From positions 2,659,501 through 2,723,500 of the forward strand of contig WPIO01000014.1 in NCBI GenBank assembly GCA_009760855.2: a DNA stretch of 64,000 nt. Direction: 5' to 3'. Below the pieces are notes generated by a model that did not search any database, was not told the DNA's origin, and worked only from the letters and a program-made list of their open reading frames with translations. Position numbers and translations under genes: made by a program. The stretch comes from Cristatella mucedo (taxonomy: Eukaryota; Bryozoa; Phylactolaemata; Cristatellidae). How positions within the stretch are numbered: position 1 is the stretch's first letter; the number at the start of each line of letters is the position of its first letter. This document shows, piece after piece, positions 11,440-23,300 of this stretch.

Positions 11440-13590
11440 TCTGACACCGGACGCCTTTACAGCAATCCAACGAAATCCATTCTAGTTCCCGTCAAATCCA
11501 CCACAAATCAGCTGTGCACAACTCCAAAATGTTTGGAATATCAAGCAGCGCTACACGTAGAATGTACCCAGACAATTTCACAAATCCTCTAACGCGTTCT
11601 CGCTAAGTCCACAAATAACATTGCAGTGGCCCAGGCCAGTACCGAAATCTACTGCATTCCACCGCGAAACGAAAGAAACACTTTCCAAAAGCTCCTTTTT
11701 TGATTGCATATGGCAGCCAACTATGTGAAAAGTGCACTTTAAAAGTTACTTGCATTGGCCCGGCCATTCTCGTGGAATGCACTGCAATCAACTGCAGTAG
11801 CTCGGGTCAATGCCCCAACCCACTTCAATCTACCGAATCCACCACACACACAAATCAAAATGGGCTGTGCCGAGCTCCAATTCTTATTGCACATTAAATT
11901 GCACTGTGCTGTGTGCACAACCAGGTAAAATAAAAAAAAATTGTGCATCTCACACTGTGGCAATGTGTGGCTCACCTGGAATGATATGGAAAACTACCGC
12001 AATCTACTCTATTCCACTGCAAATCATCCTCAAATCGCCATCGCGAAGCTCTAATTGACATTACATATAGGACTAGACTCAGTTGAAAGTGCACCGACAA
12101 AACTTCGCTCCATTATGCACACGCGTTCTCGTGCAATATACTACAGTCGACTGCAACGGCCCGGTCCCATACCTCAATCCACCGCTGCAATTCGCCGAAT
12201 AGCAACCAGAACGCGTACACTAGAAGCTCTAATTATGATTGCACACTGCTCTCCTCATCGGTATTACTTATAACTTACATATAGCCCATTCTGCAGCAAT
12301 GTACTGCAACCGACTGCAGCTACCCGGGCCAGCACGTCAATATACCGAAACCCGCCGCAAAGCGACCAGAATACGTACACTTCAAGCTCTAATAGTGATT
12401 TCAAGTTGCTCTCATCTTCAGTTTTTGTGTAATTTCACAATTTCTTTTTAATTGTCTCGACCATTCGGTAGCAATGCACTGCAATTGACTGCAATGGCCA
12501 GGGCCAATACCACAATCTACAGCAATCTGATGCAAAATGCCCTGAAGGTTTCGGTTTCGAAGGTTTGTCGGTTTCGCAATTCTCCACTTTTAAATGCTTG
12601 TTACAAAGCACACTGGTTAAAGTCAACCACATCATTTTAAGAAATTGCGCTCGTACAATCTCGGGCAATGCACGACAATCTCCGGGAACGGCTCGGCTCG
12701 AAGCAGTAATCCACTACAATCAATGACTTGTCGACCACAAATTGGCTGCCCGAAGTGTGGATTGTCATCGCATTTCACATTTCTTAGTGCTAAAAGTGAA
12801 ATCGTAGAACTTTCAAGCTGTTTTGCACGTTAATTGTCAACAATGCATGGCAATCGACCGAAATGGCAGGGATTAATACTGTAATTCATGGCAAATCGAC
12901 GAGAAACCGGCGGCACCAAGCTTCAATTGTCATTCCACGTAACATCCCACTTCGCCGGCGCACATAATTTCAACCCTTTCAACCGACCACTGACCGTTCA
13001 ATCTTGGGTAATGCATGACAATCGACGGCAATGGCCGATGAAAATGCGGCAATCCATTACGATCCATCGCAAATCACTGGAAAGTGACTGGGCCAAGATC
13101 AATTATATCGTACCAGATATATAATTATCTATCAATTATATCTTACCGTCACAGCGAACTGTGTTTAAAGTGCAATCACATTCAACATTTCAACAAATCG
13201 CACAGTACAATCGCGAGCAATGAATGGCAATCGGCAGCAATGGCCCGGCTAGTACTCCAATTGGCTGCAAGTTGACGAGATATTGGCAGCTCTAAGCCCA
13301 AATTGTCATTACTTATAACATTCCACTGCGTCGAAAGTAAAACCGTGGCATTTTCAAAATGCTTTGCTCGTTAACTGTCAGAAATGCACGGCAATCCACA
13401 GCAATGGTAGGGGCCGATAGTGAAATCCGTGGAATATTGACGAGATTGGTTGAAATAAACAGCAACTCTCATTTCACGTAGCATGCAGCTGTGCACATGC
13501 ATAATTTTCACCGATTGTTCGCGTTCAATCGACTACAACGGCATGGGAAAAGACGGAAATCTATCCGTTTTAAGTGTACCTATTCAATTC
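11440..13590 (+). repeat. Diverged tandem array, unit about 170-175 bp
   Basis: A motif of the form AATGCACTGCAATCGACTGC followed by AATGGCCCGGGCCA recurs, in degraded form, near 11618, 11776, 11960, 12134, 12297, 12472, 12666, 12841, 13010, 13218, 13382 and 13530. Spacing is 148-208 bp, mostly 160-180. Other shared unit parts are CCAATCCAC-like and CGACGAGA-like stretches and AAGCTCTAATTGTCATT-like stretches. Units differ strongly from each other, so this is an old satellite-like array. The short ORFs here are by-products of the repeat. Confidence 0.75.
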
Positions 13591-13599
13591 AACTCTTGA

Positions 13600-14715
13600 G
13601 ATCAGGGGTGTGCTTTAAGCGATCGTGCCAGGTTATGGAGACCTTGTAAAATTATGTCACCGGCTCTTCTGAGCCAGGTGTGGTGAGCATTAGAGTTCCG
13701 GTGAGCGCTAAAATATTAGTGGTAAGACGAGAAGCTATATTAATTAGAAAAACTTCAGGCTCGCACAACTGTAGTGATTTAAGGTGAAAATCATAACTAT
13801 TTAGTTATTTGTACTCTACCTAAGGGCTGTGGAGGAAGTTTATAGGGGTGTGAGCTTTCAATTTACAGGTCAAAAGCTTCCAAGGGTGTGAACTTTGAAG
13901 CTCAGTTTGCAGGTCACTGCCAAGTCACTAGGGACCTTTTAGTCGAACAAAGAAGCATTTTACATTAAGGATATTACATTAGGTATACAATCGCCCTTTA
14001 AAAAGTTTGATGTGTACTTTATCTTTGCACACTCTAGGTGCAGTAGATTTGCAACAGGCTGCAGAAGATTGTTGCATTGGCATGGGCCATTGCCATTGAT
14101 TGCAATGCAGTGACTGAGAGCTAGCGTTACCGATGGTATTTCCTGGGTGCATAAAAAATAGAGTATACACAAACAAGAAATCTAAATGGGAGCGTCACCC
14201 AGCAGCGTCCAGTCTATTTTTAATGGACCATTATAGATTTCCGTATTTTCTGAGGCCGTGACCCTCTGCGCTTCAAAAAGCTGCCCTCCTTAGGACGTCT
14301 GATGCTGTTATTTTGCATTAAAACTAATTCCGTGATTTTCCACAAATCTTTGGGGCCAAGTTTTCAAGGGAATGCTGCGACTGCTGTGCCACCGGGACAG
14401 GAAGAAAATTTCTCTTTTAAGAATGGCAAGTATGCAAGTCAAAAGATGTCGATTTCTGACATCAAGGTCTGTATTCTGGAAGCAATGTTCAAAACATTTC
14501 GTCAAACCTCAAGAATTGTGGCGTTTTCCGATGATTCTATCTCTTTAAAATCCGTTTAGGAGCTGATTTGCTTGTGCGAATATTCACGTACAGCTGGGGT
14601 TTAATTAACTAAGCGACACGTTATCCTACGTAGGCTGTCGGAACAACTACGACTGACTACTGACTACTGCGGGGTATGGCAGTCAGCAAGATGTTACCTG
14701 ATCAAGACTTTTTAT
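13600..14715. other. Intergenic, apart from the inverted monomer nothing recognised
   Basis: An 85-codon plus ORF at 14302-14559 is overlapped by an open frame on the other strand. Neither shows a known domain. Confidence 0.35.
14030..14130 (-). repeat. Single inverted monomer of the 175-bp repeat
   Basis: The minus strand reads CACTGCATTGCAATCAATGG, then CAATGGCCCATGCCAATG. This is the core of the array unit at 11.4-13.6 kb in the opposite orientation, about 450 bp beyond the array end. Confidence 0.65.
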
Positions 14716-14717
14716 AT

Positions 14718-14862
14718 CCGAGCTGGTTTGACCAAGTGGTTAAGGTGCTCGCCCCGACTAAGGTCTGGTCTAGGTCGTGGGCTTGAGCCCCGTGGCATAT
14801 GTGAAGTGCCTGAATAGTTCCCTCAGGGTGCTATACAAATAAATTATATATTTTATATATAT
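14718..14862 (+). mobile_element. tRNA-derived SINE, family A
   Basis: The tRNA-like head has box A-like GACCAAGTGGTTAAGG and box B-like GGGCTTGAGCCCC. It continues with GGCATATGTGAAGTGCCTGA and ends in CAGGGTGCTATACAAATAAA plus an AT-rich tail. This copy has lost most of the 3' hairpin seen at 45.6 kb. Confidence 0.8.
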
Positions 14863-14984
14863 CACGGACAGACAACACATTAAAAGTTTACTCACACAAT
14901 TGAGTGCTATACGAACGAGCAGGTGTTGCTAAGCAGATAGTATCCACAGCTCTTCTTGCCCAGCGATCTAGGGATATTCGATGT

Positions 14985-15425
14985 AATGTATCTCCGTCAG
15001 TAACTCCACAAAGTCATAAAGACCATGTGGGTGTTACGCAGGAGAGTTTTGTATAGCGCACTCACAGCCTAAGCGGCTTTCGGTACGCATTCGGTAGCCA
15101 ACACACTTCGTCTCACGCAACAAAGAGAAAAGTGGGAAGCATAGCAGAGTCAGGAGAGCAGTTGAGGTAGTGAGTAGAAATAGAAGTAGCAGTTCAGGAC
15201 CGCTGAAAAAGATGTGCCATAGTCGGCAGTTGGAGAGTAGTTGTCGTTGCGTAAGAATTGTGGAAGCGAGTTCCACAGTCTAGGACCTGCAGAGCTAAAG
15301 CTTCTGTCGCCAACTGTCTTTAAGCAGAGGAAAGGGACAGCTAATTTATTGTCCACACAGGACCTGAGGGCTTGAAGAGGCTGAACCTGATGCAGCAGTT
15401 CAGCTAGGTACGAAGGAGCCAAGCC
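14985..15425 (-). mobile_element. Non-LTR retrotransposon (family B) 3' end
   Basis: The minus strand encodes APSYLAELLHQVQPLQALRS, DNKLAVPFLCLKTVGDRSFS and AGPRLWNSLPQFLRNDNYSP, the C-terminal block of L2/CR1-like reverse transcriptases. It is followed by the family 3' end (CTATACAAAACTCTCCTGCG, GGAGTTACTGACGGAGATAC). One of the better-kept copies, it is truncated at the 5' side. Related but weaker sequence continues to about 15545. Confidence 0.85.
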
Positions 15426-15926
15426 GTGGCGATGTGGGTATGGTGGAGAGTATGCACTTTTCCCTACCAGGCGGTCTAGGGAGGGTATCGTGGAGTGTAC
15501 AACAATTTCTTCCTGTCCAATGATCTAGAGAGGTCGTGGTGGAGATCCACCGCTACACACCAAACTGGATGCTAGCAAAGTATATAGGTGACATTGACAT
15601 GGATACCTGTGGATAACAATGTTATGGGAATCAAACAGCATTAAACACTCGTGAACTACATAAGTGAGAATGATTCATTGGTGTTGCTCTGATCATTGGT
15701 TTTGTTCTTCGCTATGTATTGCATGTGCTACCTGTATTACAAGTTCCTATCAGGCAGCCGCGCTTTGACCAATGTCGCCTGTTTCAGCTGCTAATCTTAC
15801 CAAGTACGGCAACGGTGGGTTAAATGAGTATGCTTACGAGTGGACGTCTGCCTAAGCGAGAGAAAAATATTGCTTTTTAACACGGAAGCACACTACCACA
15901 CGTGGCTTAAAGCAAGTAGGCTACGT

Positions 15927-16019
15927 CTGCGACAGTGCTCTTGTGCCTGCGACAGTGCTCTTGTGCCTGCGACAGTGCTCTTGTGCCTGCGACAGTGCTC
16001 TTGTGCCTGCGACAGTGCC
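15927..16019 (+). repeat. 20-bp tandem repeat, about 4.6 copies
   Basis: The unit CTGCGACAGTGCTCTTGTGC is repeated perfectly from 15927, with a partial last copy. Because 20 is not a multiple of three, the apparent peptide repeat (ACDSAL) cycles through frames. I see no reason to call the surrounding 103-codon ORF a gene. Confidence 0.95.
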
Positions 16020-16029
16020 CTTTCGTCTT

Positions 16030-17080
16030 TCATAGCGCTATATTTTCCGACATCGATTCCCAGCTTTCGTACTCAAAATACTACAGATAATAAGCGCAGA
16101 TGTTGTACTGATAAAATTGATCGTGGTAAAATAGATGGCCAGGGTTACTAATTTTCCCGTGTGTCTCGACGAAGACCTGTCGTTGCTGACGTACGTGCAT
16201 TTTCAATTTTTCAAGCAATAAGTAAATACGGCATGGTCGCTTTAGCCTGACTCCGATACCTCGAGTAAAATATCAGCACCGAAAGCCTTAATCAAAGTTT
16301 ATAAGTTGTCACTGACTAGAAAGGGGAACCTCTGCATGGAGTAACACAATTTGTATTTGTTTGCAGCTGATTGCCTAACTTTAAGGGTTGGAAGGCGATT
16401 CGCTGGATTTATCGGTTAGCTTGGTTTAATTAAATTTATTTGTATTCGACTAGAAACATGTTGCCTGCTAATGTCACTGTACAAGAATGGCGTATAGTCG
16501 AGCCGCCTAGCGAGCTGTAAACTACCTTGCCCGCCACTCTACCGCTGATGGCAATTCTCTGGAGTCTCAGCCGTAGCTGAGAAGCATAAATCGCAATTGC
16601 TGGTCTTAAGGTGGCGCGTTCGGGGCGTGCTGGTGTAAGCTTTTTTGGATCCGCTTATTAAGACTGAGGCGAGAGAAAATTGCACTCAAAGACACGCTGG
16701 GACATGACAAACTACGCCAGTCGATTTGGTAACCATGGGTACCTATCGCAGCAGAGTGTCGTGGAATGCTTAAACTGTATAGTTCGGTTCCTCATCGCTA
16801 TTGTAAGTTCTTGCTTCGGATTTCCAGCAGATTTGTGGCAGACGGCTGGGAATTGTTGTATCGGTCCATGCACGGCATTAACTTTGTTGGGGCAGCTTCT
16901 GCACTAAAGTCCTTCCGCCACAAACGCAGCACTCATAAAGGTCTAGTCCTTGCTGGTGTGCGACAAGTAATGGTGAAGCCCAGAGCCTTGGAGAATGGCT
17001 AGCAACTTGTAGGCCTAGCACAAAAGCGTACCGGTATGCCGACGGTAACCAAACGCGGCAGCAACAATACTAGCGGATTC
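16030..17080. other. Intergenic; possible TLDc-like coding fragment at 16766-17002
   Basis: The plus frame at 16766-17002 reads WELLYRSMHGINF and then FRHKRSTHKGLVLAG. The spacing resembles the TLDc pattern W-LLYR-HG-F-KG, and a potential donor lies right after the HK codons. The evidence is a handful of residues, so it may be a decayed exon, a pseudogene or chance. Nothing else is recognised. Confidence 0.25.
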
Positions 17081-17083
17081 AAC

Positions 17084-17230
17084 AGCCTTTTTTTGTTTAG
17101 CGGCAGAATAGTCTTAAATGCTTTCACCACTGCTTGCAGCAATCAAGAATCGCCAACAGCAGGATTCGAACCCTCGACTGAGGTCGTGAAAAGCAAAGAC
17201 CTTACCTAGTGTCATCACGACTCACCAACA
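17084..17230 (-). mobile_element. tRNA-derived SINE, family B
   Basis: The minus strand has a head beginning GTGATGACACTAGGTAAGG, a box B-like AGGGTTCGAATCCTGC, a body GCGATTCTTGATTGC and ATTCTGCCGCTAAAC near the 3' end. It matches the copies at 36.3 and 41.1 kb. Confidence 0.75.
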
Positions 17231-17234
17231 ATGC

Positions 17235-18260
17235 ATTGCCCCAGAAAGAATGAACTCAATTTCTGCAGATGCTGTGGGTACCCTTTAAGCTGAGTGCACC
17301 GGCAGGAGCAATCACAAACAGCTCGTACAGCCAATCTCAGGTGGATGGTGATTGGTTTCAGTTTTGGTCAGGACCTTTTACATTAATTGCAATGCATAGC
17401 CCGACGTCGCCGAGGCACAGTGGCTTTAATGTTACTGCATACTGTTGAAATGCAGATTAAAATACATTTTATGAGAACGCCTTTCTACGTTGTCTTAAAA
17501 TTGAGTTGAGTACACCATGTAGAGAGATAGTGTAATAAGCAATCAAACTTGCAGATTCTTGCTATCCACCGGAAGTAGAGGTGCGACTGCCTTCGGTAAG
17601 CCATGGGCTGGCATACTGTTCTTCAGGGGGGCTGCGGTTTCCATCTGCAGGAGTTTTCACAGCAATGAATAGGGAACGAAAAGGAGCAAAGCAAGTACAA
17701 TATAAGCACATCTATCACAGAAAACGAGAAGAAAGCGACAAAAGAAGCCACTCATTGCAACATTGCCAAAATCCAACAGAAACGTTGCACACAACGAACT
17801 TGTAACGCTATGTCAAAAGCAAAATGAGAAAGAGGGGTAAGATTTGGCAGCTTTACGACCAACGCCGGTATGAAGTCCTTTCCCGACAGTTGGCCGGACT
17901 CACCAGCTACGCTGGGCTAACCCCGAGTTCACCAGACACCAAGGCCCCCATAATGACCATAGTAAAATTTACCATGATTTTTTACAGTCATAGGCTATTA
18001 AAGTCGAATTCGTATTTTCCTTGACGGCTATCTTTTTGCTCTGTGGTTCCCATTGACTTAAAATAAGGAAACATTTGTATCTCGCCCTTAGAGAACCTAA
18101 TCTCTTTCCGGAAGCCTAATCAAATGATTAGTAGTAACTAGTGAATAGTTCGTTTGAAACCTGCGATTATAAGCCAACCGAAAAATCGGCTTTATCGGTT
18201 TTAAACACCCCGTCACAGTGAGGCATTGCCGCACAACGGACGTCCCTATAACTCACTCTC
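17235..18260. other. No gene or repeat recognised
   Basis: Short ORFs at 17581-17805 and 17824-18024 (plus) have no recognisable domain and no consistent splice structure. Confidence 0.35.
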
Positions 18261-18408
18261 CATGGCGCGTCAAGACAAGAACAAAGGTGGGCGCTCTACC
18301 AGCGATGAATCTGTCTATTTTTTCGAGAACTTAGGGTCGAAAGGATTGAAGCTGTCTCGGCGTCGATGCCTATATTGTTAGTCCACTTGTGCGGATTCAT
18401 GTCAAAAG

Positions 18409-18657
18409 ATGCAGCAACATCTACCAAGTTCTAAAATGAAGCCTGCAGGGATCGAAGGAATGCCGCAAGGATATTCCAAGCCACCCTCCAACCTCCTCGA
18501 CATGATCGAACTTGATGGTTTTTCGCCGAAACGTTCGCCGATAAATTTTGCACATGTGAATATCGGCGATGGACCGCAAAACGTTCTCATCGGTGAGTTT
18601 GATGAATACATCTTGCTTGAAGAGGGCACAGTGGATTTCGAGTATGAACTCAACTAA
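18409..18657 (+). CDS. Hypothetical protein or exon, function unknown
   Basis: An open frame of 82 codons contains NLLDMIELDGFSPKRSPINF and VLIGEFDEYILLEEGTVDFE, an acidic, fairly protein-like C-terminus. I do not recognise a family. The frame is open back to 18382, where TTGTTAG could be a splice acceptor. A 39-codon ORF starting at 18262 with a reasonable ATG context lies just upstream and could belong to the same transcript. The opposite strand is open over the same interval (18402-18653), which weakens the call. It could be a small gene, a decayed exon or chance. Confidence 0.3.
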   Translation: MQQHLPSSKMKPAGIEGMPQGYSKPPSNLLDMIELDGFSPKRSPINFAHVNIGDGPQNVLIGEFDEYILLEEGTVDFEYELN

Positions 18658-18823
18658 ACGAGCCGCCGGCCAGAAGTAAGAGACCAGTAAGAAGAGAGAA
18701 CTGAATAGAGTGCCTTCGAGAACAAGTAATGAACCGATACAACGGCAAAAAATGGTTTAAAACCCTAGCCAAAATCAATTTGGTTTGTACAGTGTCAGCA
18801 TGCATAAGGACACAAAGGACGAA

Positions 18824-19460
18824 ATACAAGGGTCCACTAAATGCCGTGATAAACAGGTTTCAACTTTTTTTTAATGTCGCGACGTCAGTCGGGAGTGAGT
18901 TCCAGGCTTTGGGAGCCAACTGAAGGCACGATCTCCAAGGGATTTGAGGTTTCTATGAGCTATAGCTATTTGATTTGAGTCAGAAAGAGCGGGCGTTAAG
19001 TTGCCTAGCCTGGAGGAGTAATTCTGATATGTAGGCTGAAGCCAAAGAATGAAGAAGCCTAGCTAACAGAGTGACAGAACCATGAAATAGACGAGCTGCT
19101 TGATTGGGAGCCAGTGCAGGTCGGCGAGAAGTAGTGATGTGGCAACAGCTAAGCTCACGACAGACAAGGCTAGCTGCTGAGTTTTGCAATAACAGTAAGA
19201 GCCTGATTGCACAGGCCGGTAGACCAGCAGGCTGTGAGGTCGAGACGTCACAAATGCATGAACAAATTTGGATGTAGTATCATTGTCTACACAAGCCTGA
19301 ATTTTGGCAATGTTAATTAGCTGAAAGTACGCAGACTTGACTGTGGAGCTGATGTGGCCGTCCAGTAAAAGCTCACTTTGGAGCATAACAACTAGATTTT
19401 GTGCAAATTCAACGGGAGATAAGCTAGGCTCCAGCTTGAGCCGTACTCCACACATGACGG
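18824..19460 (-). mobile_element. Non-LTR retrotransposon (family A) 3' remnant
   Basis: The minus strand encodes EFAQNLVVMLQSELLLDGHI, SSTVKSAYFQLINIAKIQAC, VHAFVTSRPHSLLVYRP and LLADLHWLPIKQLVYFMVLS, the thumb and C-terminal part of an L2/CR1-like reverse transcriptase. Then comes GAACTCACTCCCGAC and CATTTAGTGGACCCTTG. It keeps the uninterrupted CATTTAGTGG site that carries the hAT element at 4201-4387. Frameshifts are present, and the distal 3' tail is not evident. Confidence 0.82.
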
Positions 19461-19464
19461 GACC

Positions 19465-19928
19465 GTCGGGAACTCAAGTGACCTATTTAAATTGTATCAA
19501 CCGGTAACTGCTGACTAGGACCGAGTTCCCCAGAAGCCTGTCGGCCAATCGATGCTTAACAAATAAAACAGACAATAATGACAAAGTTGAGCAACTCTTA
19601 ATAGGTTAAGTTAAATGGTTAGGCTGAACCGTGGAGTTTTTTAAGCTTCTCAGATAAGGACAGGAGCACAGCAATAAGATATAATGCTAGGGATCTGGCT
19701 ATCACCAATGATGAGTGCTCTATAGGATTACCAGCTACTGACAGCAATGATCAGCTTTCAGTCCAGTTAAGGCTGCGGTACTGCAATTTTATGCTCTGGA
19801 GGGGTTCCAAAATGTTTCACATTTATCAGTTTAAATACGGCCACTGTGCTGGTTTTAAATAAAAACTTGTTTCAATTACAGACATACTCACAAAAATCTC
19901 ACAGACCTGAAAAGCTTGCCAGATCTAC
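19465..19928. other. Intergenic, downstream of NUDC, nothing recognised
   Basis: It lies between the LINE remnant and the duplicated segment beyond the NUDC stop. No clear AATAAA signal was found on the minus strand. Confidence 0.35.
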
Positions 19929-20279
19929 TTTTTACGAATTATATTCTCATAGATCATCAGCTAGTACTATGCAGAAGCCTATTCGGTGCATCGGGCCGAT
20001 AAATTAGTTATGCTCTTTCTTTTCATAAAAGGGTATTGGTGATCGATTCTTGTATTCTATAGAACATTGACTGCAGAACTTACTCCAGAATTATGAAACA
20101 ATGCTAAAACTCAGCTAAGCTTTTTTCCTAGTGAATGAGGCGAAGGCAAACAACTAATAGACTTATTTTAAGTTTACTTGATTATATATGCTTTAGAAAG
20201 ACGATAATAACAAGAAAGCAGCACTGCTTGCATTAGGTAACGTCAGAGCACATCACCAGGGTAGAAACCCCAGTCTAGT
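19929..20279. repeat. 351-bp direct duplication, copy 1 (beyond NUDC stop)
   Basis: It is identical in length and about 98 % identical (six substitutions by eye, no gaps) to 25369-25719, in the same orientation. This copy begins 33 bp after the NUDC stop codon, so it is probably within the NUDC 3' untranslated region. The ends are not flanked by clear terminal repeats. Confidence 0.92.
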
Positions 20280-20312
20280 AGTCGTGTATAGTCCACGAAC
20301 AGCGAGCTGCTT

Positions 20313-20364
20313 TCACTTGAACTTGCAATTCGAGAAGTCCATTTCGGGGTGAGAAACCATAAAC
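20313..20364 (-). CDS. NUDC: NUDC coding exon 10 and stop
   Basis: It completes the split Lys codon and encodes [16 protein letters not shown], then TGA at 20313-20315. TTTTCAG acceptor. It matches the conserved end of NudC proteins. Confidence 0.95.
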
Positions 20365-23300
20365 CTGAAAATATGAAGTGAAACTTGTGAACCAATATCG
20401 CATCGGCAAATATAAGTGAACCACCAAATTGACTGACATAACGTCACATACTTCTTAAGAATTGCTGATTTCTTTTCCTCATCAGACGTTGGGAGACCCA
20501 TTTCCTTTTGGCGTTGATCATACATCATTTTTTCCACAACTCCTCTAGTTTCTCCGTCAAGGTCACTGAGCTAAAAACAGCTAGAGTACATTAGCTGGAA
20601 ACTAAATGACAGAAATAATTGAAATTCCATTGACCCAAGCTAGTCCAATCCAGTTTGATAGGACTGCAGAGCCTCAGCATAGTCAGCCTTTACTTGTGGC
20701 AGGCTAGTAACGGTGCATCTGGTCACGAATGGAAGCAGTACTCAAGTTTGCAAATGTTTACATTTCAGGCAAGTAGGTACAATTGAATCAATTTGAACTG
20801 CCAATAAGCTTCATACATAAACCTACTTCCTCAAGCTATTTGAAGAGGCATGGGATAATTTTGGGTTACAGCCGTAGAGTAAGAAACTCCTAACTAATAA
20901 ACCAGGCCAAAGGTTCGAGTCCTGCACCAGGCAATTCCTTATCAACCGGCTGCAAGCAGATCTTAGATACTAAAGACTCTTCTATTGCTATACTAAAGAC
21001 TCTTCTATTGCTACATTAAACACGGCTGTTCAAGAGGGAACTACTTGGTTTTAAGGAGTGTTAATCTTGAACTTACACAGGACGACTTATCCTAAAATAT
21101 TTTACCTGAGAATGCTGGCCGGTTTAAAAGGGCCAGAAGTCTGGTAGCCCTGCCAAAGCATATATACCTACGGCTGTTCCAAAATGGTGTAACAACATCG
21201 TTCGTCTCACGACATTTAAAAATGTCACTTTATTAAACAAGCCATTCCATCTATTGCAAGCTCATATCCGCTAGAGCACAACGTGCAGAGAAGTATAGCG
21301 CTATTTCTCTTCTGCATGTAATTAGGATTGCCAAACTGATCACAAACTGAAAGAGATAAGTGCCCAAACTTCTGCAAATATAGTAGAATAAGTAACTAGC
21401 TAGTATAAAGCAATAGTAGGAATAGTATAACCTAACACATGCTAGGTTAGGTAGAACTAAAGTCGATCGACTTTTTTCGGATCTGTTTTAAGTTCAGCAT
21501 TCAAAGTGACTATCGAGCAGGCAGAAATCACATCAGTAATAATAATAATATTATTATTAGGTCAATTATTGAGCCCTTAAGAGAACCATTTCTCTGTCCA
21601 AGTGCTTTAAAACTTGCTGAAAAAGAATCAATAACCCAAGTGATATGCATGATACCAAGCATGCAAACAAATATGCTTATGCCAGCATGCTAGAGCAAGC
21701 ACGAAGACAATCTACACTCTGATATCTTTCACTCACGTAGAACATAACCTAGTTTAGCACTGTGCCAGTGATACCTAGGTATGTGGAGGGTTGCTCCAGG
21801 ATGACTTGTTGGCCAATAGTGTTGAAGTGCGCACCTACAGAGCACAGCACACTTCAGACGGTAATTGAAAACCCAAAGCAAGGGCAGCTGTAGTGGAATA
21901 GTTCGATCGAAATCACGATTGGGACTTGCTAGAAGATCTGACGAATTAATGCAATTATTTAGTTTCTGGCCCACCGCTCGTTACAAATAGCCTTCGATAA
22001 GTATGACAGGAGTAAAACAGGACCAATGTTGTGCAAATTCTCAATATCTAGGGTAGGCTTTGTAATAAGTAGCCTGACAAATGCTGCTTTTAGAATAAAA
22101 GGAGCTTTGCCAGTAACCAGGGACATTTTTTTTAAACATGTCATGGTCGGGCGCATTCAATTTATGCAGATCAAAAATAGAATTGTTGGCATATAACCTA
22201 GAGGACTAGCAGTCCTTTAGCCCGACAGACAAGTTTAGTGACACGTTCAGTACACATAGGCAAGAAGAACGCAGGAGAAGAAGAGCAAGGTGATGACTTC
22301 TTGTAGTGCTGCCGGTTGCAAGCACCGTGCTAGATGCTCAAAGAGAATGTTGAATTTGCAGACTCATACTTTTCACTTAAAAGATATACTATTATACACT
22401 ATATAAGGATATGCTATATGGATTTACTTTATACATACACCAATACTCAAGTGACAGTACCTACTTAGCCAACCAAATTACTTCATTGATGCAATTTTTC
22501 ATACTTTATCGACATATAGAGGTAAGGCCTTTATCTTGCTTGCCCCCAAGGGGTATTAACTCAACAGAAAAGAAAGGCCTTCTCGAGATATTAATACCTT
22601 TGAGTTCTCTGGCACTACTTTCTTCGTGTTAATCTCTGGATCAGTAGTAACAATCTGGCTCCACCATTCCATTTTGTTAATCTACAATATCAATATAATT
22701 TTTAAATGAACTATACATTAACATTTGAATTAGCAGATGCAGCAAAGCTCATTGTAGTAAAGTCTTTTGTGAAAAGACAGGACAGCAAAGGCTGAAATAA
22801 AACTCCTGGACTTTCTTGATTGAGTGAAATGTGGCTGGTCGTTGCTTTCAACATCTACTTGCAGCAAAACTCAATAATGATCGACATGGGCACACTGCTT
22901 TCGCACTAGCTAGCTTTTTAAAGTCATGATAGGATGAAGTTAAAATAAAAAGGCAATATTTAGGACACCATTAATGGTCCTCAAACCAACCGGTGTGATA
23001 TGAGAGCAAAACAAGGTAGTATAAAGATAACAACTGCCACCCACCAATGACGAAGATTCAATTGTACTTACTTAGTCTACAATTAAAACATAAATACAAT
23101 CAGAAAGGTATTAGTCATATAATCAAAGAATGAGAGCTATTTGCAATTAGCATACTTGAGACACTATCCTGCTTTGAGATAAGCATAAACATGTTGAGAT
23201 CCTTTTTTACTATCATGTTTGCGAGATCCTTTTTTTACTATCATGTTTGCAAGCTTCAGGATTTCCATGGTACATTTCCTTTCCATTGTGGAAATCGTAA

